64,000 nt of DNA, taken from Cymbidium sinense. Taxonomy: Eukaryota; Streptophyta; Magnoliopsida; Asparagales; Orchidaceae. The DNA is taken from the NCBI GenBank assembly GCA_021442155.1, contig JAKCPB010001377.1, positions 1 to 64,000 on the forward strand, written 5' to 3'. This document shows, piece after piece, positions 12,746 to 25,423 of this stretch (its first letter is position 1; the number at the start of each line of letters is the position of its first letter). The position numbers were made by a program, and so were the translations under genes. Under the pieces are notes generated by a model, which had not been told where the DNA came from, made no database searches, and saw only the letters and a list, made by a program, of their open reading frames with translations.

Positions 12746-13330
12746 ATGAGGACAATAAAACTTTTTAAGTTTCTTAAAATTTAGTAACATAAATCTCTCT
12801 TAAACTCAACAATATTAGTATGATTTTGCCATAAATTATGACATAATTTCATATTAGTATGATTTTACATGAAATATGATGTAAAATCATGACGATTCTA
12901 TAACAAACTTTGCTACTTATAGAACTCTAAAACCTTTGATGTAAAGTTATCTTAATTATCACTTTTATTAAATATTTTCATCTTTTTGTTAAATTATATC
13001 ATTTATAGTATCTTAAAATAATTAAAAAATTTTCAATGCATAACTTTGTTTTAAAATGTAAGTACTTTCAAGGAGGATCAGCTTGGTGATATTTAGTATA
13101 TAATGGATGATTTTGAATTTAAAATTAAAAAATTCACTTAAATTTCAAGAGAGCTTCTATAAGTTGTCTAATTAATTTTATAAAATTTATATCATTAATT
13201 AGTGCTTAAACTTTTAAAAGTTAATGAAATTTAATAATATATATATATTATAGATTATTGATTGATTTGAGTCTAATGATAATGTTGAATAGAAAATAAA
13301 ATTTAGAATAGATAATAGATATTTTTTTTT
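12633..13330. other. AT-rich stretch with (TA)n at 12677-12741
   Basis: A (TA)n tract of about 32 units followed by AT-rich sequence without coding signal. Confidence 0.7.
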
Positions 13331-13392
13331 TTCAATCTATGATCCAAACTTCTCAAACTTTCTTTTAGGAAATCCACTTCTTTCTCCTCTAC

Positions 13393-13394
<2 letters not shown>

Positions 13395-13468
<74 letters not shown>
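13395..13468. repeat. (CT)n microsatellite in the probable 5' leader of the SCPL fragment
   Basis: About 37 CT units, about 60 bp upstream of the SCPL-like exon. CT tracts are common in plant 5' leaders. The minus-strand frame reading a run of Glu-Arg is an artefact of this repeat. Confidence 0.95.
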
Positions 13469-13470
<2 letters not shown>

Positions 13471-13529
13471 GCCTGCGATCACTCTCTTTCCCCCGAAGCC
13501 CCCATCCCGTGATTTCTTCTTTTTCCTCC

Positions 13530-13729
13530 AACAAGCAATGTCTTCAATTTGGTAGAAGTCATCAACAACTTCTGTTTCTATTTTGCACTCTTCTTGAATG
13601 GTCTTGCTTTATCGAATTGGCGAATATCGTTACTCATCTTCCAAGCTTTGAAGGCAAACTTTCTTTCTACTTGGAAATAGGGTAAGCCCACTTACCTTTT
13701 TCAAGATTTTCATACTTCCCCACTGTAAT

Positions 13730-13817
<88 letters not shown>

Positions 13818-13982
13818 ATGTGTGTGAAGGTATGTAACAATCGATAAGGTTAGCGGTGCACAAATATTCTACTATTTTATAGAATCCGAGAACAGCCCAA
13901 AAGTGGATCCGTTGCTACCATGGTTCATCGATGGCACAAAAGTTCTACTATTCCACCTTAACCGCGTTAACTACAGAAATTG
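13530..13982 (+). pseudogene. Serine carboxypeptidase-like (SCPL, peptidase S10) fragment, exons 1-2
   Basis: SCPL proteins are secreted or vacuolar S10 hydrolases or acyltransferases. Exon 1 (to 13681) reads IVTHLPSFEGKLSFYLEIG, the usual N-terminal region after the signal peptide. A hydrophobic stretch compatible with a signal peptide lies just upstream but in another frame. A GTAAGC donor at 13682 and an AG acceptor at 13828-13829 bound a 148-bp intron mostly filled by (TA)n/(TG)n. Exon 2 (13830-13982) continues YVTIDKVSGAQIFYYFIESE, then a DPLLPWF block matching the family's DPLLLWL, and ends before GTGAGT. The GGPGCS-type oxyanion segment is replaced by a frameshifted IDGTK region. No later exon, and so no catalytic Ser/Asp/His, is found downstream. 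I infer a truncated, frameshifted pseudogene. Confidence 0.75.
13734..13827. repeat. (TA)n(TG)n microsatellite inside the SCPL-like intron
   Basis: TA run to about 13803, then TG run to about 13827, ending two bases before the exon-2 acceptor AG. Confidence 0.95.
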
Positions 13983-14107
13983 GTGAGTTCTTAAAGATTT
14001 GAATATAATTTTTTTTGATCTTTTCTCGCTACATATTTTGTTAACTTATTACAAATATTTAAAGATTTTATGATTAAATTTAGCTAATTGTTTTCTACGT
14101 TTTTTTA

Positions 14108-14416
14108 CGGAGATGTTGTTTGGTTGCAAGGTTAACTTATATTTAGTCATGCCAATTAATCCTAATACTTTCTTATTTTCTGTTAAATCCCTGCTTTGGT
14201 AAATTTCAGGTAAAGTAAGATTTAAAAAAATCTACATGCTTCCTTTTCTACTATATTTAAATCCACAATCTTGAAATAATTGTCAAATAATTCACTAGAT
14301 TTTATTCAAATTGAATATCCATAAAGCCAAATAGTTTTCAAGATTTGATGCATGCAAGACTAAATAAATACTAATTTACAGAATTAACTAAATCTTACTT
14401 GTTGCCAAACATTACC
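14108..14416. mobile_element. Tourist-like MITE (PIF/Harbinger type), about 309 bp
   Basis: The left end reads CGGAGATGTTGTTTGGTTGC. The right end, on the reverse strand, reads GGTAATGTTTGGCAACAAG, continuing with TTTAGTCTTGCATG against TTTAGTCATGCC on the left. The element is flanked by TTA on both sides (14105-14107 and 14417-14419), the target duplication of Harbinger elements. No coding capacity. Confidence 0.55.
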
Positions 14417-14419
14417 TTA

Positions 14420-16029
14420 ATAAAAGAAATCAAGTTAAATAATATATGATGATGATAAAAAAATGTAATTTATGCACCATGAGAGCATTAAAATGACACA
14501 ATAAAGCTTTAATAAGAGAAACTCATCATTTACTTAGCAATTGGAGTAAAAAAAAAAAAAGCTTCACTGCTTGCATAAAATGTCTAACTTTTATCTTACT
14601 TGATCTAGACTCTCTAATAAATGACATCAAAACTGATGATTGAATTTGAATTAAGAGGTTCATACAGTTCATGGCTTTGATGAGACTTTAGCATTTTCTA
14701 CTATGATTGAGTGAGGCCAAGAGCCTTATGGTTGGCATATGATATTTGATGAGCCCCAAAACCTTATATTTGAAGTCGAGTGATAGATTATATGAAGAAC
14801 TCTCATTGATTAGCTAATTTGCTAAAACATGCAAAAATATTGGACATAGTCTCAAATTGAATATTTGAAAACATGATATAAAATACTAAGTGATAGCCCT
14901 CACACACAAGCTTGAACTTTTGGGCTGAAAATAAGTTGATCACTTATTTATAAGATCGAACTTGGGTTCTCTTTCATCCACATTCTCTGATAATTTCATT
15001 TGAAATAATTTTTTTAGTATTAAAATTTATATATAAACTCTATAATTAGCTTCTTTAGATGTGTAGAGTCTCTATGTGACATCTCAAATATAAGGAGGGT
15101 AGTTAAAAAAAAAAAAATGATAGTTGGAGCTAAATTCAGATAAAGAGCAACTTTTGGCAAATTTCTAAGAGAAAAGAAGATATAAATTAATCAAATCTGC
15201 ATTAAATGAAGCAAGCCTTAAATTGCATATATGACTTTAGATTCATCTTAAATAATAAATTGATTGTTTTAGGTGATATAATTATAAAATGAATTAGAAA
15301 GTTTCTGCTTTGGGACCTTATATTTATAATAAATTTCGGATGATGATTTTAAATAAATGATGAGGTGATCATTTTTAAAGGAGAAAATGAGGGAGGAGAC
15401 GTGTGAAAAATTAATTACGATGAATTTAAAAAATCTTTAATTTATTCTAAAATAAAATATAAAATAAAAATTAATTAAGTATTTATGTATTACACTTATA
15501 TTAAAGTAAATTTATAAATTTATCAAATTTTTGTCAGAATACTTTAACTGTAATTTTTTTTCTTTTGAAATATTACATTAATTTCATTAAATATTATCTT
15601 GAAAAATTATTTTTTTACTAATTTTTAAAAATTGTAAGATTTAATAAATCTCTGACATTTTCAAATTAAAGAGAAGATCTTGTCAATTTAAAAAAAAAAG
15701 CAAGTACATTCTACTTAAAAAAATTCATAGAGCCTATTGTAACTAAATTTTCATCATTTTCATAAAATAAGTATAAATAATTAAAAGGTAAAAACAAAAT
15801 TTAAATAGCTCAATAATAGAGAGAGAGAAGTGATTTATAATGGGCTGAGACAGAGAGACTGAGAGGGAAATCAGAATGTGGGGAACTGTTTGTTTTTTTT
15901 TTTTTAGCAAATAATGAGTAAAAATATCAACTACATTTATAATTATATAAAATAATTCAGTGGTGGGCAATATTAACTCCTGCATGAACATAAGCAATAT
16001 TAACTCATTTTTTTCTAGAACTCTCAAAA
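14420..16029. other. AT-rich stretch, no gene seen
   Basis: Low-complexity and AT-rich. The short open frame at 15743-16027 (minus) has no recognisable domain and ends in a poly-T tract. Confidence 0.6.
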
Positions 16030-17480
16030 GTTTTTTTTTTTTTTTTTTTTAACAAACTCTTTCTCAACTCATCTAACATCCTTTTAGTCTTTAAAATAAT
16101 ATTAACAAAATTAGTAAGCCAAGATATTCTTCAATCTCCTAAGCATTTATACACTTCAATTAAAATATTATCTTGCCCTAATGCTTTTCACACTTAATTT
16201 TTTTAAATCTCTTCAACTTTAGTTTTACTAATATAATAATAAAAGTAAATTTTTTTTTTTTTTCATTTAGGTTACTAAGAACACTTTCTCACAACTTTCA
16301 CAAAAAATTTTATCAAAATATATCATTTGCCTATGTTGAATATCATATTCTAAGAAAAGCACTTTTTTATCTTTTTTTAATATATAAATCACTCAAATTT
16401 TACTCTTCTATCTTTTTTTGCTTGACTTATTAATACATGCATATTTTGTTTCTTTAGCATCCAATCTATTATGTAAATCACTAAAACTTAAATTCATTGC
16501 ATTACATATAACTTTCTTTAAATATCTATGAGCAACTTTATATATCTTTCTTAATTCTCCAAGATTTTACATTTAAATCAATTTTATAATTATTTTTTTA
16601 TTTTTTATCTTTTTTCACATTTTGACTCCATTAGTAATTATTTTTACTAATAGAGCTTTTTTACTCTTCAAGTACATTTTGGTAACTTGTTTAATCTCAC
16701 CTGCCACTTTCTTTTATTTTTACATAACATTAACTTTCTCATGAATATCTCAAACACTAAAATCTTATAGCTTTCTTTTGAAAATACTTTTACTAGAATT
16801 TTTAAACACCTCCATCTACTATTAAGGAAACATTTTGATTTACTTTTTATCCTCCAACAGTTTTTCGTAAAATCTAAAACTAATAGTCAATGATGGGTGG
16901 GTAAACTTTCATTTAGAATGACCTTGACATCTTTAAAATTTAAACGATCTATTTTTTATTAAAAAATAATCTATTTCTATTTTATTAGGTCCATTCCTAT
17001 GAGTGATAATATGCTAAAAAGATTAATAAATCATAAAAAAAAAAAAAACTCAACATAGTTCTACCTTCTTTATTAGTCATTACAAACTTATAGCTAGTCA
17101 TCATGAATGATTTTAAAATCTTATATCACTTTACCAATATGTTCATTTAAATCTCAATAATAAATTTTTTTTAAGAGGTACTATTTGTATTAATCCTTTT
17201 AGGTCATTATAAATTTTTTTTTCGAGCATACATCCTAACCTATTTGAGGGATATAAATACTTATAATATTAATAATCTTAGCATCAATAATAATCTTTAA
17301 TTCTATAATTTTATATTCTATTCTAACAATTTTTACAACATTATCTTTAAATTTTTATTTATAGTCACAGCTATAGTATTTCTAATGCGACTCAAACTTG
17401 AATAACAAAATTTAAAGCCTAAATTCTCAATCTCTTTGATCTTCTTCACAACATATTCTTTATATAAGATATTTAGCTTC
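16030..17480 (-). mobile_element. RTE-clade LINE, heavily decayed
   Basis: On the minus strand, split over frames, typical plant RTE blocks can be read from right to left: an endonuclease part with GFKFCYS and then NGPNKIEIDYFLIKN (the family's QIDYFL region near 16960-17000); the linker NRLDAKETKYA (about 16460); YDIQHRQMIYFDKIF (the DIKERWxxYF region, about 16290-16350); and the RT start ALGQDNILIEVYKCLGD with WLTNFVNIILKTKRM (about 16070-16200). Many stops, no frame longer than about 90 codons. The 3' RT half is not found. The (TA)n at 17488 marks the upstream boundary. Confidence 0.7.
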
Positions 17481-17481
17481 T

Positions 17482-17487
<6 letters not shown>

Positions 17488-17579
<92 letters not shown>
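17488..17579. repeat. (TA)n(CA)n microsatellite
   Basis: TA run to 17562, then CA run. It abuts the start of the inverted-pair repeat. The plus-strand frame reading Tyr-Ile repeats is an artefact of it. Confidence 0.95.
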
Positions 17580-18460
17580 AGCAAAACAATTTCTGGCTCA
17601 CTGGGTTGCAAGCTCGCTAGATTAGATATCATAATTTTTTAATTTTCTATATGAATCAAATCCAATTCATGAGCTTCTTTTCTTCTTCGAGGGATATTAG
17701 ACGTTTTCATGCTTTTTCTAATGGTAAAGCCATCAATGTCTTCTCAAGCAGTCTCCCACTAGGGCTATTGTAGTCACATGTTATAGCAAGCTACTGTTGT
17801 GACTTCCCACAACACTATTAGTGTCATCATCATATTTTTTTGCAAGCCAAATTCAAATCCATCTCTAGCAAGTTCCCATTCTACTCCACTAGATTTCTAT
17901 TGTGATTTTTAGCTCGAGTTCATGAGTCGAGCTCAAGCTATCATCTCTTAGGAAAGCTAATCTCGAGCTTGAGCTTGAGTTTGAGTAGGACATCAAGTAG
18001 GTGAGTTGAGCTCAAGTTACCTCTAACTCAAGCTTCTTTCTATCTTTTAGGTGAGTGATCTCGAACTCATCATATGAGCTCGATTGCTTGAGTTTGAGTC
18101 GTTGGTCATTAAATAGGTGAGCTGAGCTCAAGTTAACCTTAACTAGAGCTTGATTTGACTCATTTGCACTTCTAAGAGGGAGGGTAATATTCATTTAAAA
18201 AAAAAATTTACTTTATTTTCTCATAATTGAAAAAAGTTATTGATACTTATTTTGGGAGAAATTAATATACCTGAAAGTACAGTTTAAATAAAATTATTCT
18301 CTTATGTATTTGTTGATTATTTATTGAAATTCAATGCTAATGAAATTGTTTTGATTAAGTTTGAATTCAAACCATTGTTTGGGCTTAGTTCTTACCTTTT
18401 CTTCACATACACTGGTCACACAATGCTTTCTTTAGCATGCTCTATTATTTTGATTTGATT
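17577..18460 (+). repeat. Dispersed inverted repeat, arm 1 (partner 61050-62027)
   Basis: Collinear with the reverse complement of 61050-62027: for example TCACTGGGTTGCAAGCT at about 17598 against its complement near 61995, and GAGTCAAATCAAGCTCTAGT in reverse orientation here near 18150. Inside are repeated GAGCTCAAGCTT-type words arranged in units of about 120 bp. No coding signal. The family is unknown; both arms lie next to (TA)n-rich sequence. Confidence 0.7.
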
Positions 18461-18479
18461 CATATGTATTTGGGATGAA

Positions 18480-21400
18480 TTGGGACTTCATTCATCATCC
18501 GCCTAATGTAAATTCGGTGGTGTTCTATTCCTCCGGAGGAAAAATTTGATCTCTATCCTATAGCTCTATATGCATCATCATTGACAAAGCTTGTCTCCCT
18601 AATAAAAGTATATAGATTATTGTTGTTGTATATGCCAACAACGACTATCATGCTAGAAGAGCCCTTCAAAGTCAACTCTCCCCTCTTTTGGAAGAGAGAC
18701 TACCTACTATAGTTGGTGGGCATTTCAACTGCATTACTAGTGGAAATGACAAGAAAGGAGGTTAAACATTCAGCTACTCTCTAGCTGTCCATGAATTGGA
18801 GGAATTTATGCTAAAGAACAACTAACATGGCCTTGATTTTATGGGCCCAAGATACAATTGGACTAATAATAAAGAGAAGAGGATTAGAATACAAGTTCGG
18901 CTAGATCGTTTCCTCATCAATTCTGCAGCATATAATCTGCTCCCAACAACAAAGATTATGCATCTAACTTGGATTGCTTCTGATCATTGTCCCATCCTCC
19001 TGCATGTTGTTCAGCCCTCTGTGTACAAAAGGCAGAGATGGATCTGATTTGAAGACACTTGACTCTCATACCCAATGGCTTGGAAGCTTGTGTGGAAGTG
19101 TTAGAATAAATAGGTTCTTGGATCCAAAGCTAAAATCTTGAATCTAAAATACAGCCGCACATTGAAGAACTTCTTTTACTTGTGTAAGAATCGACAGAAG
19201 GAGTTGGAAGACAACAAACTGAAGTTAGAAGACAGAATCAATGAGTTACAACATATTGATTGCTCCCTAGTAGTACTTTCGGTGACTGAAGAGGCTGAAC
19301 TCTACCAGAAGGTTAACGAACTAAATTCCACCTTTGCTCAGCTCAATACCTGTTGAAATCAAAGAGTGAAAATTGCGATGGCTGGAAAATGGTGATGCTA
19401 ACATTTCTTTTACATAGTTGCCTCTAGATGTAGAAGCAACATAATATATGGAGTTAAACTTGTTGATGGATAGTTCTCTATGATCACGATGCTATTCATT
19501 TTGATTCTAGAATTCTTCAAGAAAAAATGGAGCGCCACCGAAATCTCCATGGTGGGATGGCCATCCTTTGCTGAAAGCCCGCATATTGCAAATGATATTG
19601 GTAAACTCTTGGAGGCTAACGTTGGGGAGCAGGAAATTTGGGAGGTTATCCGATCTATGGGTACTAACCGAGCTCCAGGTATCGATGGGTCATCGTATCT
19701 TTCTATAAAAACTTTTGGAGAATCATTAGGCAGGATGTTTGTGAAGCCGTGAAGGAGTTCTTCAGCACAGGGGAAATGCCTTCAACATGGAAATAAAACC
19801 TTATTGTGCTTACTCTTAAGACTGCTGGTGCTGATTGCCCTACAAAGTCCTATCCTATCAGCTTATGTAAGACCATCTATAAGGTCATTGCCAAGAGTCC
19901 GAGAATCAAAACCTCCCAAATCTCATTCTTTGAAGAGTAAAGAGCCTTTGTTCCACATCAATCCATTTCACAACACTGCTTAATAGCTCGAAAGCTCATT
20001 AATAAATTTTAGCATTCCACCTCAATGGAAGGGTTTATGGCCTTCAAAGTGGATATGGAACAAACTATGATCATGAGTTGGGACACTCTAGCCTTGGTTT
20101 CGAAGTTTGGCCTCCCTCAGAAGTTCAATAATTGGATTCTCCAATGTGTTACCCTCCCAACATTTTCTCTTCTTCTTAATGAAAGTAGATCATAGTGGAT
20201 CCAAGCCCAATGTGGGTTTCGATAAGGATGGTCATTATCTCCATATCTCTTCATTCTATGCTCGAAGCTTCTCTCATGGCCTTCAAATAATATGGGGAGG
20301 ATCTAAGAGTGGCTATTGCAAATGGGGAATACATTTCACATCTTCATGCAATGACATTCTCATTACCTCTAAAGCCTTGGTTGGTCATGTTAAATAGATC
20401 ACTGACATTCTGAAAATGTATTGCAATTGGACTGGATAAAGGGTGAATGCAGCCAAATGTGCCATCCTCTTTAGCAAAGCTAGATGCAGTTGGAAAGCTA
20501 ACCGAATTGCTCAAATGGTGGGGTTTCACAAGGTCAAAGAGCTTGATTATTTGGCCATCAAACTAGCTATAAGTAGACTAACCAAGAGGGACTTTACCAA
20601 TTTGATCTAAAGAGCTCAAAGTAGAATTTCCTCTTTGGGAGTCTGATTCCTATCTATGGTCGGTCAGGCTACACTAATTAATGCTTCCCTCCTTGCCACC
20701 TCTACCAACCAAATCACCCACACTATGGTTCCTAAGAATGTCCTCACTGAAATTGAATGAATGGGAAGAGGTTTCCTTTAACACAGCATCCATTATATCA
20801 CCTGGAAGGAAATCTGCCAACCATTTTGGTTGGGAGGGCTTGGGTTTCATGCTACTGCCCAATGGATGGGTCTACTCCGGGTTAGGTTTGCTTGGGAGTT
20901 CCTCTTAAAACCAAACACACTATTGCATCGATGTCTAAGGAGAAATACGGCTTGGATTGCTAGAGAAGACAGATGCTTAGATGCTTAACTTATCTCACAT
21001 TATCGGAAAGTGGCAAGCGGGGAGTTGATCGACATGCTTAATCATGCTTAGGTTGTGACATTCCCTTGGCTAAATGGCCCACTTTCAACAATATGGAGAA
21101 CATTGATAATCTAAACCTCAATGAACTGATTGTTGAAAATGGACAATAGGACATGGTGCGGTTGGAGCAGCAGTTTGGCACTGAATTGAGAGGGTTGATA
21201 GCTACTGTTCGGATTCATGGAGACTTGTAGAGAGACCGGCTTAAATTGTTGAAGCTTCCTCTTGGTAAATCCATTACTTTTATGGCTTATGAGGCCCAAT
21301 TCCAAGCTAATGTGGATTGATTCAGATGGCTATCCCACCTCAAGCAGCAACCAATAATCAAAATGTTTTGGTGGAGGTTAATAAAGAAAGCTTTGCAAAC

Positions 21401-22088
21401 TAATAGTTGGCTGAAGAATAGAGGCCTCAAAGATACTCCTGAATGCCCGTGGGGATGCAACCAAGAAGTGGATTTTGAGCATGTGGTTGTGCATTGTTCT
21501 CTTATGGCTAGTATCCACCAAATCTTGGCTAGTTGGAGCTTCTCCATCCCTTCTTTCTCTAACATGGTGGAGTTGCTTTGTGCCCTCTCCAAAGTGAAAA
21601 AGTAAGACCTTGCATGGGTTATATTATATTGCTTGATGATATATCATGTTTGGAAAACCATAAATGCAAAGACCTTTGGCTGACCACATAAGACCCTGAA
21701 GATTATTGTTGTCAATACTGTGAAAACTATCACAAACTCGGTCTCTTTTCCCTTCTAAAAGCACTATGACATTACCCGGCCTCAGAGGTTGTTCCTTCCT
21801 ATAACTTGATGTCCCCTCCCCCTCTCTACTCCCGTCTGGGGCTGGTGTTATTGGTATTGTTATCCGGGACAACAGTGGTAGATTCATCAAGGTTGTGGGA
21901 CATAATCTCCTGCATTGGGATAACACATTTGTGGAACTCCAAGCAATGCTCCACCTAAGGCATGCCATAGAACCATGGGCATCATTGTGGAAGGGGACAA
22001 TATCAATGTGATGAATTATATGAAATAAAGTATAAAGGGTGAGATTTGGAGAGGCACCCGGATAGCATATATTTTTAGAGCTTCCACC
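18480..22088 (+). mobile_element. L1-type LINE: endonuclease, RT, zf-RVT and RNase H, decayed
   Basis: Endonuclease: VVYANNDYHARRALQ region (about 18625), GGHFNC at about 18715 (catalytic Asp of GGDFNC replaced by His), GPRYNWTNN (18842), VRLDRFLINS and SDHCPILL (18892-19005). RT: NRAPGIDG (19665-19690), a palm region at 20330-20370 reading SCNDILITS where FADD is expected, then GFHKVKELDYLAIKL. The zf-RVT domain is at 21330-21600 (MFWWRLIKKALQTNSWL, then CPWGC and CSLM). RNase H-like: GIVIRDNSGRFIK and FVELQAMLHLRHAIEPW (21840-21985). Many stops and shifts break it. The right end is cut by LTR copy C. Confidence 0.85.
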
Positions 22089-25000
22089 TTTGGGCTCCAA
22101 AAATTTTTTACCGACCTCTCAATGAAGAGAGTATGGTTTATGTCAATCAAATTTTTAGAAGACAAATGGAATAGTAGATAAGACACTACCTAGAGATTTC
22201 ACCTTCATTTTGCGAGGACTTCAGATCTGGTTCCAGGTTTCCTATAGGCGCAAGCACCTAAAGTTAATTACCCCTCCCAATGCTGAGAGAGAACTTTTGA
22301 TTAAGGCTAGTCATTAGATCACTAAACGAGTAACGTTTAGTAGCATCATGTGGAGTATAAAATTATGAATTTATGAAATTCATCATTTAAACTTAAAAGA
22401 GGATGGTTAGGGGAATGATGATGCACCCAATCAAGATCCCATGGTTTAATCATCTCGGGCTGCCATGGTCCCTAGTCTACTTAGTTAGAGAAGGTAATTG
22501 ATCCAACATGACCAAAGGATCTTTATCAACAACCATGGGTTCGTCGTCCAAGAAAACCTTGTTGACATGGGGTGGTGTTTATCTAAGGAGGCATACTTAA
22601 GTCCACCTTAGCTAACATATGAAACCTATCATGTGCATCCTATAATTCACAACTCAAAGGCAAAACCATTGGGAGAATCAATGGGTCATGATCGTAATAT
22701 GATAGTATCATTTTATGGCAAAACCACCTATCGAGGACTTTGGTCATAACCGCATCATATGTGGAGCCTTCTAGCCAAACCACACGGATAGAGGACACGG
22801 GCCACATCCTTACTGGCATGAGATTGATTAAGAGTGAACATAGAAATACACTTGACTTGACATTGGCTCCTTTGTGAGCTAGAATTTTCTTAATTTGTCA
22901 CCTTCAATAAACAATTACGGAAGGTGGGTTGAGTGGAGTTTATTTTAAGTTTTACATTTTGAATTTAGTTGAACATTTATGATTTAATAACTTTTAAATT
23001 TAACAATTGGATTGATACATGATTTAGATTAACTTGCTCTGAAATTATAATCATATTTTAATGGTAGTATCCCCTCTAGTTGAAATCTTCATTCAACACA
23101 ACCATCATCGGTAAATAAGTCTCTTAACTATTTAATTTATTATTTGGATCATGTCGACTTTAGTAATTTAGTAATAAAGGTTCAGATCTAGATCTATATT
23201 TTAAGAATTTTAAATTTGAGAATATTGAATATAAATATCTTAGATATTTTGATAATAGTGACCCTTTGATATCTTCAATCAACTCACCATCATTGGGGAA
23301 TATATCTTCTCAACTCAACTTACTTATTTAGAGAGAATGGTATAGTTAAAACTTGTGATTATATTTTTATATCAAAATAGAGAGCTTAGGATTTTAAATA
23401 AGAAATTTCTCTATTAAGACTTTTGATGATCATATGCAAAATGTGAAAATCAAATCACCCTTTAATAATTGAACATTTGATTTACAACCAATCTTGTCAA
23501 CTCGATCCTAATAGGAGGAGGATTAGATTGGTTAAGTGGGACTAATAACTTTCCATATAGATAAAGTGGTCCTATTGAATTTATTTGTGCAATTTATGAA
23601 ATTTGCACATTTTACTAGACATAATAGACTTTAAGTTTATTTAGATATGCACACATCTCGAGGTAATATATTCAAATTTATTTCATCTCATGATATGCAT
23701 CCATGATTCATCTTATTATTTGCATAAATCTTGAGGTAGTGATTAAAACAAATCTATGACTCCCTCATAATGTGTATACATTTTAATTTCATTTGAGCAT
23801 AGTTGACCACTCAGGCATATTTTAGCTTAATCTACATGAAGCTTACATCGAGATGCATGTAAACTTCATTTCAATAAGCTTCTTACATGCATTTTCAGGC
23901 ATTTTACTTGAGTGTATTGGCTTCATAATGCATGTAAGACTCATCTCCTATTTACATGCATCTTGGTGTGATAGACTTGTATTTATAGTTGCTTTGGAGT
24001 ATCTGCAAGTATCTTAAAAGCAGCTTGATATGAATGTGCATTTATTATATTGGGCTTTAGGTTTGATAACCTCACTTCATGGTCATTTAAGGTTCCCTTA
24101 ATCATCAATATAGATTGTCAAACAATCAAATATTCAAGAAGTTGCATTCATGCTTGTTAGCGGTTGCCAAATTTTGTCCTCTCTTAGGTGAGTTATCAAA
24201 ATGTTATATAAGTTCACCTTCAAGCTAAGCTTAAGTTTTGTTCTTTTCATAAAGGATCTTTAGGTTTGATGCAAGTCTTTTATGTTTTAAATGAGTTTCA
24301 AGTCTTACTTATATCGAACCCAAATTTTCCTAATGACTTAGGGGCACAATATAGTATAGTTCAAAGATTTATCAGAACATGTCAATTATGCTTATTAGTG
24401 AGTTGTTAATTTTGTTGTTGCTTGCAAGCATATATTCAAATGATGCTCTTACATTAGAAGAATTCTCAAGGCTCTATCAATTCACATTTGTTTGACTTTT
24501 ATTCATGCTTTTTAATGAGCAACTTTATCTCATTCTTGCTCATAAGCAAGTTATCAAGTTTAAATTAAAGCTCTCATGTCATACAAATTTCATTTAAATT
24601 TTATTATAATATAATTTTTTGCAAGTTCATTCTTCATTTTAGAGTTTTCATTTTTAATTTAATATCAATTTTGACTTCAATTTAGATTTCAAGTATCTTT
24701 TATTGTCCATTGTTGGTCATATTTTGACAAAATTTTAACAACACCTCCCTAGTTGGAGAATTCTACCAAAAACAGTCATCCATCTAAAAGATGCATGGGT
24801 GGTGTTTTGTAACACCACGACTGTAAATCCTCCAACCAACCTATCTAAAGAGACGTGCATAGGCCTTCAATCACCTGCATGAAATAAAATACACTATATT
24901 TTTGTACATTCACATATTTATATAATGCAAATGGCACAATCACAAAATCAATGAGGATCAATGATGAAATTTGCAAAGCCTTTTTTTTTGGATTTTTTGC

Positions 25001-25423
25001 TCTCTTTCTTATCTCATCTCTTTCTCTTTCTTTATTTTTTTTTTGTAAATTAAAGACAGAGAGGGAGTGTGAGTGATGGATTTGGAGCATAGATTGGATG
25101 GGAGACTATTATATCAAGTAGTGGAGAGAAGAGGTTGATCTTACTGTGTTGGAGAGAACAGGAAGGAAAAGAAGAGCTCAACTGCTGTTTGGGATGGATG
25201 AAATGGGAGACGAAGGGAGATCACTCAATTTTCTATTGTTGGGATCTCTTGTGCCACTCGAGGCAGTGAAGGAGGAAGAAAGTGAGCACTTAGTTTCTGG
25301 AGAGGAGCTGCATAAGTTTGGATATAGCTTGGCTCACCTCGGATGAGAGAGAGAGATGGGAGAGAGTGAGTCACTCGACTATGTGGGCGAAACACCAAAG
25401 GGGAGCGAAACGGCTTGCCATTA
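22089..25423 (-). mobile_element. Large Tat-type LTR, copy C (minus strand)
   Basis: Starts with the complement of the LTR 3' end (TTTGGGCTCCAAAAATTTTT) and contains, reversed, the conserved 3' part (TTCCTATAGGCGCAAGCACC; AACTTTTGATTAAGGCTAGT; ATCGTAATATGATAGTATCA), an R2-type repeat zone (about 22900-23490), one R1-like unit (24725-24880) and the C-rich leader block (24990-25400, seen here as a G/A-rich strand). It is inserted at or has replaced the end of the L1 LINE. The open frame at 25146-25346 falls in the G/A-rich block and is not taken as a gene. Confidence 0.65.

Noticed and set aside
13337..13534. Minus-strand frame with a long Glu-Arg repeat
   Set aside because: It is the translation of the (CT)n microsatellite; the flanks have no domain, and the other strand holds the SCPL leader.
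17436..17642. Plus-strand frame with Tyr-Ile and Thr-His repeats
   Set aside because: Produced by (TA)n(CA)n; no conserved flanks.
21624..22100. 158-codon minus-strand frame
   Set aside because: Antisense shadow of the L1 RNase H region, which reads clearly on the plus strand.
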